64,000 bases of DNA from Phenylobacterium sp. Root1290. GTDB taxonomy: Bacteria > Pseudomonadota > Alphaproteobacteria > Caulobacterales > Caulobacteraceae. The notes beneath the pieces were generated by a model. The model worked only from the letters and a program-made list of their open reading frames with translations. It was not told where the DNA came from and ran no database searches. The stretch spans positions 694,646 to 758,645 of the forward strand of contig NZ_LMEE01000001.1 in assembly GCF_001425305.1 (NCBI RefSeq), written 5' to 3'. The translations under genes were made by a program, and so were the position numbers. This document shows positions 28,908 through 37,225 of the stretch, one piece after another (positions within the stretch are counted from its first letter, which is position 1; each line of letters begins with the position of its first letter).

Positions 28908-28951
28908 GAAACGATAGTGAAATTAACCAGATCGCCCGAAGGCGGAACGAG

Positions 28952-29323
28952 TCAGGCCGCGGCCGGAGCGTCAGCTTTCTGCGACAGCGCTTGCATCATC
29001 ATCTTGTTGATCTCGATGAGCGTGTCGAAGTTGTCCTCCCCGCGCATCACTTCACTGGAGTGACGCCCGACGAACAGGCTCAACGAGATGATGCCCGCGC
29101 GGATCTGCGGCGTAAGCTTGTTGTCCGGCTCGGAGCAATCACGAGCCAGCGTCGACCAAAGCCGCCGATTCCAATCGATCGCATCGATTCGAACCGCAAA
29201 ATCACTGGCCGGGGCCTCTGACGCCGTAATCAGCGCCCGCGTCACCTGCCCAAACAGCCGGTATTCAGCATCCTTGGGCGCCTCAGCCCGGCTCGCCGCC
29301 TGCTGGTAAGCTCGAAGCGACAT
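28952..29323 (-). CDS. flaF: Flagellar protein FlaF
   Basis: 123 residues, the usual FlaF length, starting [28 protein letters not shown] and containing [11 protein letters not shown] and [12 protein letters not shown], all typical. FlaF is needed for flagellin synthesis or secretion in Caulobacter and acts with FlbT. Its 5' end overlaps flbT by 41 bases. An alanine-rich tail ends the protein. Confidence 0.93.
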   Translation of the reverse strand: MSLRAYQQAASRAEAPKDAEYRLFGQVTRALITASEAPASDFAVRIDAIDWNRRLWSTLARDCSEPDNKLTPQIRAGIISLSLFVGRHSSEVMRGEDNFDTLIEINKMMMQALSQKADAPAAA

Positions 29324-29708
29324 TCCCCAACCTCTCGTCTTCGTACTCGATCAACTTCCGGCACAACATGAGCGCCTTGTAGTACTCGCGCGCCATGGCG
29401 TGTTTTGAGATAGCGACGCAGTCCGTCAGCACCTCCGGATTCCGGATGACGCCCATGAACTCGGTCAGGCGCTGAACAAACTCGTCGTAGTAACGAGTAG
29501 CTCCACCATCATCGAGGTACATCATCATCATCGGGAAGTAGATGCGACGGGCCGGCGTTCCAGCGTCTTCAGGCTGCATGATGTCCTTCTCGCGAAGGAC
29601 CGACGCCTTGTTCTGCAGCACCAGGGTCGTACGGCGATCGCCGTTCTGAACCACCGCACCGTTGAGAACGAACTTCTCTCCGGGCTTCAGGGACAGCTTA
29701 AGCGGCAT
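29283..29708 (-). CDS. flbT: Flagellin post-transcriptional regulator FlbT
   Basis: 141 residues, starting [20 protein letters not shown] at 29708, the standard FlbT N-terminus; upstream codons of the open frame have no similarity. FlbT binds flagellin mRNA 5' regions and lowers their stability. Conserved [11 protein letters not shown] and [15 protein letters not shown] segments are present. It overlaps flaF by 41 bases. A CtrA-like box lies 118 bases upstream in the divergent region shared with the FlmG-like genes. Confidence 0.95.
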   Translation of the reverse strand: MPLKLSLKPGEKFVLNGAVVQNGDRRTTLVLQNKASVLREKDIMQPEDAGTPARRIYFPMMMMYLDDGGATRYYDEFVQRLTEFMGVIRNPEVLTDCVAISKHAMAREYYKALMLCRKLIEYEDERLGNVASSLPAGGEPG

Positions 29709-29825
29709 TCCTCGGTCTCCAATAGAGGCGTGTCGCCCAATTCGCCTGCGCTCAGCAGTTCGATTGGGCAAGGCTAGATGCGAGGGGTTAACCGGACCTT
29801 GCACACCCCTGTCGCCCCCAGGTCA

Positions 29826-29840
29826 TTAGCAGACCGTTAA
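29826..29840. promoter_or_regulatory. Possible CtrA box between flbT and the FlmG-like genes
   Basis: TTAG, seven bases, TTAA (on the minus strand TTAA-N7-CTAA) differs by one base from the CtrA consensus TTAA-N7-TTAA. It is in the divergent region between flbT and the first FlmG-like gene and could serve either. Such near-matches also occur by chance. Confidence 0.35.
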
Positions 29841-29886
29841 GCATAATTTTTCAAGATTGCGGCATGCGGGATGCTGGGGCTGCGTA

Positions 29887-31683
29887 ATGAGTGAAACTTC
29901 GGATCCAGCTGGCTCTGTTCGCCGCATTCAGACGCCGCGAGGTGGGCCGGCCGGCGACTCGGCCTCCAAGGAATCGGTCAACAGACTGCGCGATGAGCTT
30001 GGGGCCCTCAAGGCCGCCAAGGCGGCGTTGCCCCATCTGAAGCGCGCCCTCGCCCACATTGCTAGCAAAGACTATCCGGCCGCGCGCGGCGCCGCCCAGA
30101 AGGCGGTCGATCGCGACCCCAGCCTCATTCACGCCTGGCATCTCCTGGCCATCGCACGCGAGCAACTCGGCGATTGGCCCGCCGCACTCGCTGCCTATGA
30201 GCGCGGGCTCTCACTTGACCCGGCCAATCCGCCGATCGCCAACGACCTCGGTCGGCTCGCGTTCAAGATGGAGATGCTGCCCCAGGCCGAAGCGCTCTTC
30301 CGCCACTACCTCGCCTTCCGACCCAACGCCCCCGAGAGCACGAACAACCTTGCTTGCGTGCTGCGAAGTCAGATGCGCTACGACGAGGCGATCGAGGTGC
30401 TCAAGCCCGCGCTGCAGGCTCATCCCGAGAAGGTCATGCTCTGGAACACCCTGGGCACGGTCATGGAGGACATGGGCGAGTCCGAGCAGGCGGGGCTGTT
30501 CTACGGCGAGGCCCTGCGTCTCGACCCGCACCAGGCCAAGGCGCGCTACAACCTAGCCAACACCCTCTTCGCCGCCGGCCAGCAGCAAGAGGCGATCGCG
30601 CAATGCCGCGAGGCGATGGCCGGCAGCCGGTCGGCCGAAGATCTGACAATGATGCGTTTCGCCCTGGCGACGATGCAGTTGGCGACGGGTGAACTTGGCG
30701 AAGGCTGGGACAACTACACCGCGCGCCTGGAACCGACCTATTACGACCCGGTGGACTTCATGGTCCCCCGCCCGCGTTGGGAGCCCGGGACCGATCTGGC
30801 CGGTCGGCGCCTGCTGCTGGTCGGTGAACAGGGCTTGGGCGACGAGATCCTGTTCGCCAACGTCCTCAACGACGTGATCGAAGCCCTGGGCCCTGGCGGC
30901 GAGCTGACCCTGGCGGTCACGAACCGGTTGGTCAGCCTGTTCTCGCGAACCTATCCACGGGCTCATGTTGGCGCTCACGCCAGCGTCAAGCTGCAGGGAC
31001 GGACCGCGCGCCGCGTTCCGTTCATAGAAGACTGGTCGCAGATCGATGTCTGGGCGCCTCTTGGCGAGATGCTCCGTCACTTCCGGCGATCGATCGACTC
31101 CTATCCGGACCGTCCCGGCGGCTTCATGGCCGCCGACCCGGCGCGCGTGCGCCACTGGCAGGACAATCTCGGACATCTGCCGGGCCAGAAAGTGGGGCTG
31201 TTGTGGACCAGCATGGTCATCGACTCGACGCGCCACAAACACTTCGCGCCGTTCGAGAAGTGGGCGCCGGTGCTGCGCACGCCTGGCGTCAGCTTCGTCA
31301 ACTTGCAGTACGGCGACCAAAGCGAGGCGATTGAACGCGCCCAGCGTGAATTCGGCGTCGAGATCCATCAGCCGGAAGGCATCGACCTGAAGAACGATCT
31401 GGACGACGTTGCGGCGCTGGCCTGCGCGCTGGACCTGACAATCGGCTTCTCCAACGCCAGTTTCAACCTGGCCGCCGCGTGCGGGGCCTCGTCCTGGCTG
31501 CTGACCTCGTCGGACAACTGGGCGCGCCTCGGGGCGGACCACTACGCCTGGTACAGCCAGGTGCGGATGCTGTGGCCGCGAGCGGCGGCCGACTGGGACA
31601 ATCTAATGCAAGATCTCGCCGGCGCTCTGGCTGAACATGTCGTCGCCGCCGAAGGGCCCGCGGCGGTGCGAGCGCGAGGCTGA
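29887..31683 (+). CDS. flmG: FlmG-like TPR/glycosyltransferase, copy 1 (flagellin modification)
   Basis: 598 residues. TPR repeats occupy about 50-255 (for example ALAAYERGLSLDPANPPIAN and AGLFYGEALRLDPHQAKARY). A C-terminal glycosyltransferase-like domain (about 265-590) carries LLLVGEQGLGDEILFANVL near residue 312, VGLLWTSMV and ALDLTIGFSNASFNLAAACG, the sugar-nucleotide binding region of TPR glycosyltransferases. This matches the architecture of Caulobacter FlmG, whose TPR part binds flagellin and whose catalytic part attaches pseudaminic-acid-type sugar. The ATG at 29887 was chosen at the start of similarity. Confidence 0.82.
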   Translation: MSETSDPAGSVRRIQTPRGGPAGDSASKESVNRLRDELGALKAAKAALPHLKRALAHIASKDYPAARGAAQKAVDRDPSLIHAWHLLAIAREQLGDWPAALAAYERGLSLDPANPPIANDLGRLAFKMEMLPQAEALFRHYLAFRPNAPESTNNLACVLRSQMRYDEAIEVLKPALQAHPEKVMLWNTLGTVMEDMGESEQAGLFYGEALRLDPHQAKARYNLANTLFAAGQQQEAIAQCREAMAGSRSAEDLTMMRFALATMQLATGELGEGWDNYTARLEPTYYDPVDFMVPRPRWEPGTDLAGRRLLLVGEQGLGDEILFANVLNDVIEALGPGGELTLAVTNRLVSLFSRTYPRAHVGAHASVKLQGRTARRVPFIEDWSQIDVWAPLGEMLRHFRRSIDSYPDRPGGFMAADPARVRHWQDNLGHLPGQKVGLLWTSMVIDSTRHKHFAPFEKWAPVLRTPGVSFVNLQYGDQSEAIERAQREFGVEIHQPEGIDLKNDLDDVAALACALDLTIGFSNASFNLAAACGASSWLLTSSDNWARLGADHYAWYSQVRMLWPRAAADWDNLMQDLAGALAEHVVAAEGPAAVRARG

Positions 31684-31684
31684 C

Positions 31685-33433
31685 ATGGCGGTATTTGATG
31701 AAAGCGCCGCCGGCGACGCGGCTGCGCCCGAAAAGCTGGCCCGTCTGAGCGCCGACATCGCCTCGGCCACTGCGATGCGCGAGGCCCTGAAGGCCCTGCA
31801 GGTCGCCCTGACCCACGCACACGAGAACCGGTTCGCAGAAGCGTGCACCTTTGCCGAAGAGGCGCTGACCCACGACCCGAGCCTCGTCTTCGGCTGGCAC
31901 CTGCTGGGGATCGGGCGCGACAAGCTCAACCAGCGCAGCCAGGCTCTCGACGCCTATGAGCGCGCCTTCGCCCTGTCGCCGGCCGATCCGGACATCGCTC
32001 ACGATCTCGGCCGCCTGGCCTTCAAGATGGACATGCTGCCCCAGGCCGAGGCGCTGTTCCGCCATTGCCTCAGCTACAAGATCGGCGCGCGCGAACCTTC
32101 GAACAATCTCGGCGCGCTGCTCCGCCGCCAGATGCGGTTCGACGAGGCGATTGAGGTCCTTCGCCTGGCTCTCATGGCCGAGCCGGAAGCTCCGATGCTC
32201 TGGCTGACCCTGGGCACCATCGTCGGCGACAAGGGCGATATCGACCAGGCCGAGATCTTCTACAGCGAGGCGCTGCGTCTCGATCCGTCCTATGCCAAGG
32301 CGCACTACAACCTGGCCAACATCCTCTTCACCAAGCACCGCCACGACGAGGCGCTCAGCCATTGCCACAAGGCGATCGAGCTGTCGGATGTCCCTGAGGA
32401 CTCCTCGATGATGCGCTTCGCGCTCTCGACCATGCTGCTGGCGCGCAGCGAGCTCACCCAAGGTTGGGCCTACTACGACGCGCGGCTCGAACCGACCTAC
32501 GCCGAACCGATCCACTTCGTCGTCGACCGCCCGCGTTGGACGCCGGGCACGAGCATCGCCGGACGTCATCTCATGCTGTTTGGCGAACAAGGCTTGGGGG
32601 ACGAGATCCTGTTCGCCAACGTGCTCGACGACGTCCTGGCGGACCTCGGGCCGGAAGGCCGCCTCACGGTCGCGGTCACCGACCGGCTGCTGCCGTTCTT
32701 CCAGCGCAGCTTCCCGAGCGTCACGTTCGGCAGCCACGCGACGCTCAAGGGCTCCGGCCGCGCATTCCGCGGCGCGCAGTTCATCAAGGACTGGTCCGAC
32801 ATCGACCTCTGGGCCCCCTTGGGGGCGATGCTCAAGTCGTATCGCGGCGCGATCTCGCAGTTCCCTGACCGGCCCAAGGGCTACATGAAGGCCGACCCCA
32901 GTCGCGCCCAACACTGGCGGAACACGCTGGCGCACCTACCCGGCCTAAAGGTCGGCGTGCTCTGGACGAGCCTCGTCATCGACTCGAGCCGCCACCTATA
33001 CTTCTCGCCGTTTGAGGACTGGCGCGCCGTTCTGCAAACTCCGGGAGTCAGCTTCGTCAATCTCCAGTACGGAGATCAGTCCGAGGCCATCGCCCACGCA
33101 AGGGATGCCTTCGGCGTTGAGATTCACCAGCCCCCAGGCATCGACCTCAGAAACGACCTGGACGACGTCGCGGCGCTGTCGGGCGCGCTCGACCTCGTCA
33201 TCGGCTTCTCCAACGCGTCGTTCAACATCGCCGCGGCGAGCGGTACGCCAGCCTGGCTGATCGCGGTCGAGACGGCGTGGACCCGCCTGGGGACCGATCA
33301 CTATCCCTGGTACAGTCAGGTCAGGACCTACGCGCCCGCAACTCATGGCGACTGGGCGGCAGTCATGGCGAAGGTCGCAGAGGATCTGACGCAGGAAGCT
33401 GCGCGGGGAACGGGAGTCGCCGCGACGGGTTGA
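31685..33433 (+). CDS. FlmG-like TPR/glycosyltransferase, copy 2
   Basis: 582 residues, separated from copy 1 by one base and with the same TPR-plus-glycosyltransferase layout (LMLFGEQGLGDEILFANVL near residue 299, VGVLWTSLVIDSSRHLYFSPF, ALDLVIGFSNASFNIAAASG). Several blocks are nearly identical to copy 1, while the N-terminal 45 residues and the TPR loops differ. Tandem duplicates with divergent TPR regions could modify different flagellins. An alternative is a related modifier of other surface proteins. Confidence 0.8.
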   Translation: MAVFDESAAGDAAAPEKLARLSADIASATAMREALKALQVALTHAHENRFAEACTFAEEALTHDPSLVFGWHLLGIGRDKLNQRSQALDAYERAFALSPADPDIAHDLGRLAFKMDMLPQAEALFRHCLSYKIGAREPSNNLGALLRRQMRFDEAIEVLRLALMAEPEAPMLWLTLGTIVGDKGDIDQAEIFYSEALRLDPSYAKAHYNLANILFTKHRHDEALSHCHKAIELSDVPEDSSMMRFALSTMLLARSELTQGWAYYDARLEPTYAEPIHFVVDRPRWTPGTSIAGRHLMLFGEQGLGDEILFANVLDDVLADLGPEGRLTVAVTDRLLPFFQRSFPSVTFGSHATLKGSGRAFRGAQFIKDWSDIDLWAPLGAMLKSYRGAISQFPDRPKGYMKADPSRAQHWRNTLAHLPGLKVGVLWTSLVIDSSRHLYFSPFEDWRAVLQTPGVSFVNLQYGDQSEAIAHARDAFGVEIHQPPGIDLRNDLDDVAALSGALDLVIGFSNASFNIAAASGTPAWLIAVETAWTRLGTDHYPWYSQVRTYAPATHGDWAAVMAKVAEDLTQEAARGTGVAATG

Positions 33434-33475
33434 TGGCGAGAAGCGTCCGCGGGACGCGAAGCCAGGAGAGCCGCT

Positions 33476-34018
33476 ATGCCGGGCCTGCGTGAAGACGACG
33501 GCTACGACGACCAGGACAACGCCGAGGCGTTTGACGAAGCCAATCTCGACGAGCGCGAGCAGATCGGTGAGATGCGGACATTCGAGGAGATGCCCGATCT
33601 CTTTGACGCCACCCGCGCCGACGGCGACCGCGACGACGACGAAGGCGCCTCTCTCGACGCGGCGGAGTTCGACGAGGACGAGTTCGACGACGACGGGCTG
33701 GAAGAGGACGACGAGCTCGACTACCGAGCCTCAGCGGACGATCTCGATGATGAGGACGAGGACGCCTTCGACGAAGATCAGATCGAAACCGATTCGATTG
33801 ATGGCCTCGAAGAAGTCGGAGACGCCGACCTCGTCGCCGGCGGCGAAGACGATTTCACCAATTTCCAATCGAAGGCCGTAGGCGACGACGACCTGCGCCG
33901 TATGGGCTATGCGCGCAGCGATGATGCTGAACGGCGAGCTGAAAAGGCGCTGGAGATTGGCCTTGAGGACACCTTCCCGGCTTCGGACCCGGTCTCGGCC
34001 ACCCGCGACCGACGCTAG
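33476..34018 (+). CDS. Very acidic hypothetical protein
   Basis: 180 residues, of which more than a third are Asp/Glu, with long acidic runs in the middle (about 60-120). It has no signal peptide or membrane helix, and is probably intrinsically disordered. The C-terminal portion is conserved-looking: EKALEIGLEDTFPASDPVSATRDRR, and its DTFPASDP motif is one I recall at the end of many small proteobacterial proteins. AGGAGA lies upstream of the ATG. Function unknown. Confidence 0.75.
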   Translation: MPGLREDDGYDDQDNAEAFDEANLDEREQIGEMRTFEEMPDLFDATRADGDRDDDEGASLDAAEFDEDEFDDDGLEEDDELDYRASADDLDDEDEDAFDEDQIETDSIDGLEEVGDADLVAGGEDDFTNFQSKAVGDDDLRRMGYARSDDAERRAEKALEIGLEDTFPASDPVSATRDRR

Positions 34019-34162
34019 GTAAGCCCCGCGACCTTTGCGACAAAGGCCGCCGAACGATGCTCAATCAGCTTGAATGTCCCGCTTGTGTCTCTAGTTTGGA
34101 CCCAGGTTGAAACATTTGTTCGAAAATACGGGCGTCATATTCGTCCGTCGCGAGGAGCGCGA

Positions 34163-35035
34163 ATGAGCCAGCGTTTTGAAGGCACCGAGAATTACGTCGC
34201 CACCGAAGACCTGAAGGTAGCCGTCAACGCCGCTGTTGCGCTGGAACGGCCCCTGCTGATCAAGGGTGAACCCGGCACAGGCAAGACCGTGCTGGCCTAT
34301 GAGATCGCCAAGGCGCTCGACGCCGAGTTGATCACTTGGCACATCAAGTCGACCACGAAGGCTCAGCAGGGCCTGTACGAGTACGACGCTGTCACCCGCC
34401 TGCGCGACAGCCAGTTGGGCGACGAGCGGGTCAAGGACGTCCGCAACTACATCAAGAAGGGCAAGCTCTGGGAGGCGTTCACCGCCGGCAAGCGCCCGAT
34501 CCTGCTGATCGACGAGATCGACAAGGCCGACATCGAGTTCCCGAACGACCTCCTGCAGGAGCTCGATCGCATGGAATTCTACGTCTACGAGACTAATGAG
34601 ACGATCAAGGCCGTGATCCGTCCGATCGTGATCATCACCTCGAACAACGAGAAGGAACTGCCGGACGCATTCCTGCGCCGCTGCTTCTTCCACTACATCC
34701 GCTTCCCGGACGCCGACACGATGAACGAGATCGTGGAAGTCCACTATCCGGGCATCAAGCAGAAGCTGGTCGCCGAGGCGCTGCGCATCTTCTACGACAT
34801 GCGCAAGGTTCCGGGCCTGAAGAAGAAGCCGTCGACCTCGGAACTGCTCGACTGGCTGAAGCTGCTGATGGTCGAGGACATCGACGAGAACGCGCTGAAG
34901 GAAAAGGATCCGACGAAGCTGATCCCGCCCCTGCACGGCGCGCTGCTGAAGAACGAACAGGACGTCCACCTGTTCGAGCGCCTCGCCTTCCTCGCCCGTC
35001 GCGAGGGCGCTGGGAGCCGGCCCGGCCAGCAATAG
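34163..35035 (+). CDS. MoxR-family AAA ATPase
   Basis: 290 residues. Walker A is GEPGTGKTVLAYEIA, Walker B is PILLIDEIDKADIEF, sensor 1 is VIITSNNEKELPDAFLRRC, and ALLKNEQDV follows near the C-terminus. The start at 34163 (MSQRFEGTENYVATEDL) is family-typical. MoxR ATPases usually lie beside a von Willebrand factor A gene and assist metalloprotein assembly. Here the next gene is a lipoprotein with no vWA features, so the partner is either elsewhere or not needed. Confidence 0.9.
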   Translation: MSQRFEGTENYVATEDLKVAVNAAVALERPLLIKGEPGTGKTVLAYEIAKALDAELITWHIKSTTKAQQGLYEYDAVTRLRDSQLGDERVKDVRNYIKKGKLWEAFTAGKRPILLIDEIDKADIEFPNDLLQELDRMEFYVYETNETIKAVIRPIVIITSNNEKELPDAFLRRCFFHYIRFPDADTMNEIVEVHYPGIKQKLVAEALRIFYDMRKVPGLKKKPSTSELLDWLKLLMVEDIDENALKEKDPTKLIPPLHGALLKNEQDVHLFERLAFLARREGAGSRPGQQ

Positions 35036-35062
35036 GCTTACGGCGAATTCACTCGACGTTTC

Positions 35063-35105
35063 AAAGCGCTCCGGTCACCGTCGCAAGACATGACCGGAGC
35101 GTTTT
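35063..35105 (+). terminator. Strong hairpin after the AAA ATPase gene, masking the next gene's ribosome site
   Basis: A 15-pair stem with one G-U pair (35063-35077 with 35091-35105) and a 13-base loop, ending in TTTT. The right arm contains CGGAG, the ribosome-binding site of the gene at 35110. It can act as a terminator, and if read through would hide that ribosome site. Confidence 0.75.
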
Positions 35106-35109
35106 ACGT

Positions 35110-35898
35110 ATGAGGACCACCCTTCTGCTCGCTGCGTCGGCCCTGGTGCTGACGGCCTGCAATCGCGACGTATCGCACGCAGTTTCCAAGCTCGATTGCC
35201 CGAGCACTGAAGGCGAACTCACCCGCGTCAGCGCGGCTCCGGATAGGAAGTCCTGCATCTACCGATCGTCCGACGGCGCCGAGGTCAGCCTGGAACTGAC
35301 CCCCATCGTCGGATCGGCCCAGGCGACCTTGGCCAAGATCGAAGCCGACCTGCGCAGCACGCCAGGCCCGATGACCCCCGACGCCGAAGCCGCCCAGGCC
35401 GAGGTCGGCGCGAAGATCGCCGAGACCGCGGCCATGAAAGCCAATGTCGGCGCCATCGCAGCCGAGGTCGCGCGCGTCCAGGCCGAGGCCGCCGCCGACG
35501 CGGGGATCAGCCAAGCGTCGAAAGGCGGAGGGGCCGATCCTGGCAGCAACCGCATCGACCTGCCGGGCGTCCATGTGTCCGAGGAAGGCGATAGCGCGAA
35601 CGTCCGGATCGGGCCGCTGCGGGTGGACGCCGACGGCGAGGACACCACGGTCAACATCTACCGCGACGTGCGGATGCGGGGCGAAGCGCTGTCGCGCGAG
35701 AAGCGCGGCCTGCGGGCGACCTTCATCTACACCGGCAAGGACCTTCCGGCGGGCTACCGGTACGTCGGCTTCGAGGCTGGCGGGCCGAAGACCGGGCCGC
35801 TGACGGTCGCCAGGGTTCGCTCCAAGCTCGATACGGAGTCCGGGGACAAGATCTATCACGACGTGCAGGAACTGGTTCGCCGCAACGGCGGGGTCTGA
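35110..35898 (+). CDS. Putative lipoprotein of unknown function
   Basis: 262 residues. A signal peptide with lipobox VLTAC (Cys17) is followed by a region with two cysteines (KLDCPSTEG and KSCIYRSSDG), an alanine/glutamate-rich coiled-coil-like stretch (about 90-140), and a C-terminal beta-rich domain (about 150-262; IDLPGVHVSEEGDSANVRIG and FIYTGKDLPAGYRYVGFEAG). It begins five bases after a stable hairpin that covers its CGGAG ribosome site. I do not recognise the family; it is probably an envelope protein. Confidence 0.75.
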   Translation: MRTTLLLAASALVLTACNRDVSHAVSKLDCPSTEGELTRVSAAPDRKSCIYRSSDGAEVSLELTPIVGSAQATLAKIEADLRSTPGPMTPDAEAAQAEVGAKIAETAAMKANVGAIAAEVARVQAEAAADAGISQASKGGGADPGSNRIDLPGVHVSEEGDSANVRIGPLRVDADGEDTTVNIYRDVRMRGEALSREKRGLRATFIYTGKDLPAGYRYVGFEAGGPKTGPLTVARVRSKLDTESGDKIYHDVQELVRRNGGV

Positions 35899-35902
35899 GC
35901 CC

Positions 35903-36277
35903 CTATCCCGCCGGCTGGACCTCAACGACCTTGTAGGTCAGCGGGCGGCCGTCTTCATCGGTGACCGTGACGTACTCGCCCACCGCGAAGCGATGCTCGC
36001 CGAGCCGATGCACCGGCTCATCGTCCAACGAATCCGAGTCGTCATAATCGAAGAACCAGCGGGCGCCGCGGCGCGACAGGCGGCCATCGGCGGCGTCCTC
36101 GTCCGGCGCGAAGCGGCGCACGACGCACTCGGATCGGGCCTTCGCATAGGCGTCGGCGTCGAGCATGCCGTCAGCCGTCAGCGGCGCGGTCAGCGCATAG
36201 CCGCGATGGTCGTCGCCGCCAGCGAACTCAGTGCCAGGATTGCGGGCGAGCCGCATCACGATGCGCGACAGGGTCAT
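35903..36277 (-). CDS. Conserved hypothetical protein
   Basis: 124 residues without a signal peptide or membrane helix. The C-terminal half (RFAVGEYVTVTDEDGRPLTYKVVEVQPAG) looks like a small beta-barrel with an acidic loop (FDYDDSDSLDDEP) in front. I recall similar short proteins in alphaproteobacteria but no function. It is convergent with the lipoprotein gene (five bases apart) and 17 bases downstream of the universal stress protein gene, so it is probably co-transcribed with that. Confidence 0.7.
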   Translation of the reverse strand: MTLSRIVMRLARNPGTEFAGGDDHRGYALTAPLTADGMLDADAYAKARSECVVRRFAPDEDAADGRLSRRGARWFFDYDDSDSLDDEPVHRLGEHRFAVGEYVTVTDEDGRPLTYKVVEVQPAG

Positions 36278-36294
36278 GACCTGAACCTCAAGTT

Positions 36295-37107
36295 CTAGTG
36301 TGAAAGGAAGAGCGACGGCTGGTCGGCCGACAGCAAGGTCCGCGTCGTGCCGCCGAAGATGAACTCCTGCAGCCGCGGGTGACCGAAGGCGCCGGCGACC
36401 AGGATCCCCGCTCCGGCCTTGCTGGCCGCGTAGAGCAGCAGGGGCGCGGCGTCGCCGCTGTCGGGCAGGACGTCGACCTCCGCCTTCACGCCCCGTGCGG
36501 CGTAGTAGGCCTGCAGACGATGGGGATCAAAACTGCGCGAGGTCGCCTTCGGGGCGGCCAGGATGACCACGTGGGGCGCCTTTTCGAGCAACGGCATGGC
36601 CAGCCGCGCGGCGCGCGAAGCCTCCTTGCCGCCGTCCCAGGCGACCGCCACGGGACCGCCGACGGCGAAGCCTTCTCGGGCCACCAGGACCGGACGCTGT
36701 TCGTCGGCGACCATTTGCTGGAACGCCTCGGCCAGCGGCCCGCGGCCACGCGCCGAGTCATTGTTGAACACGACCACGTCGGAGAGCCGGCTCTCCGCCG
36801 ACAGCCCGGCCCAGACGGGGGTCTGCAGCGAGATGAACTGACCCTTGGCGTAGGGCGTCGCGGCGACCGCGGCGCGGGCGTTCTTCTCGCCGGCGATGGC
36901 CGCTTCCTTCAGCGACTCCAGGGCGGTGGTCTGGACGCCGCCGAGGAACCCCTCGCCCATCCAGGGCATTACGTCCGCCACATCCGCGGGCGTGTAGACG
37001 CACGCCAGTTCGGCGCCGAAGGGCTCGGCGAGTTTGGCCGCAGCGGCTATCACGGCCTTGTCGCCTTCCCCACCCGACAGAGGCGCCATGATCCTAGCCC
37101 AGCTCAT
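36295..37107 (-). CDS. Universal stress protein family, two tandem domains
   Basis: 270 residues formed of two USP-like domains. The second has the ATP-binding pattern G-x2-G-x9-G-(S/T) in GAFGHPRLQEFIFGGTTRT. The first domain is more degenerate and may serve dimerisation. UspA proteins act in stress survival, but the exact role here is not shown. It is monocistronic or leads into the hypothetical gene at 36277; the divergent HD gene starts beyond 37200. Confidence 0.87.
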   Translation of the reverse strand: MSWARIMAPLSGGEGDKAVIAAAAKLAEPFGAELACVYTPADVADVMPWMGEGFLGGVQTTALESLKEAAIAGEKNARAAVAATPYAKGQFISLQTPVWAGLSAESRLSDVVVFNNDSARGRGPLAEAFQQMVADEQRPVLVAREGFAVGGPVAVAWDGGKEASRAARLAMPLLEKAPHVVILAAPKATSRSFDPHRLQAYYAARGVKAEVDVLPDSGDAAPLLLYAASKAGAGILVAGAFGHPRLQEFIFGGTTRTLLSADQPSLFLSH

Positions 37108-37225
37108 CGTAGTTCCTTTCTCGACCCGGCCTCGCGTCCATCTGGAGCCTCAATCGCACGCCGCGCATTGATCTTTGGCAAGTCCTGGGTCAGTTCACGA
37201 CCTTGACCATGGAAGGAACGCATCG

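Noticed and set aside
31463-32935. Long minus-strand open frame over FlmG-like copy 2
   Set aside because: Antisense shadow of the TPR/glycosyltransferase gene.
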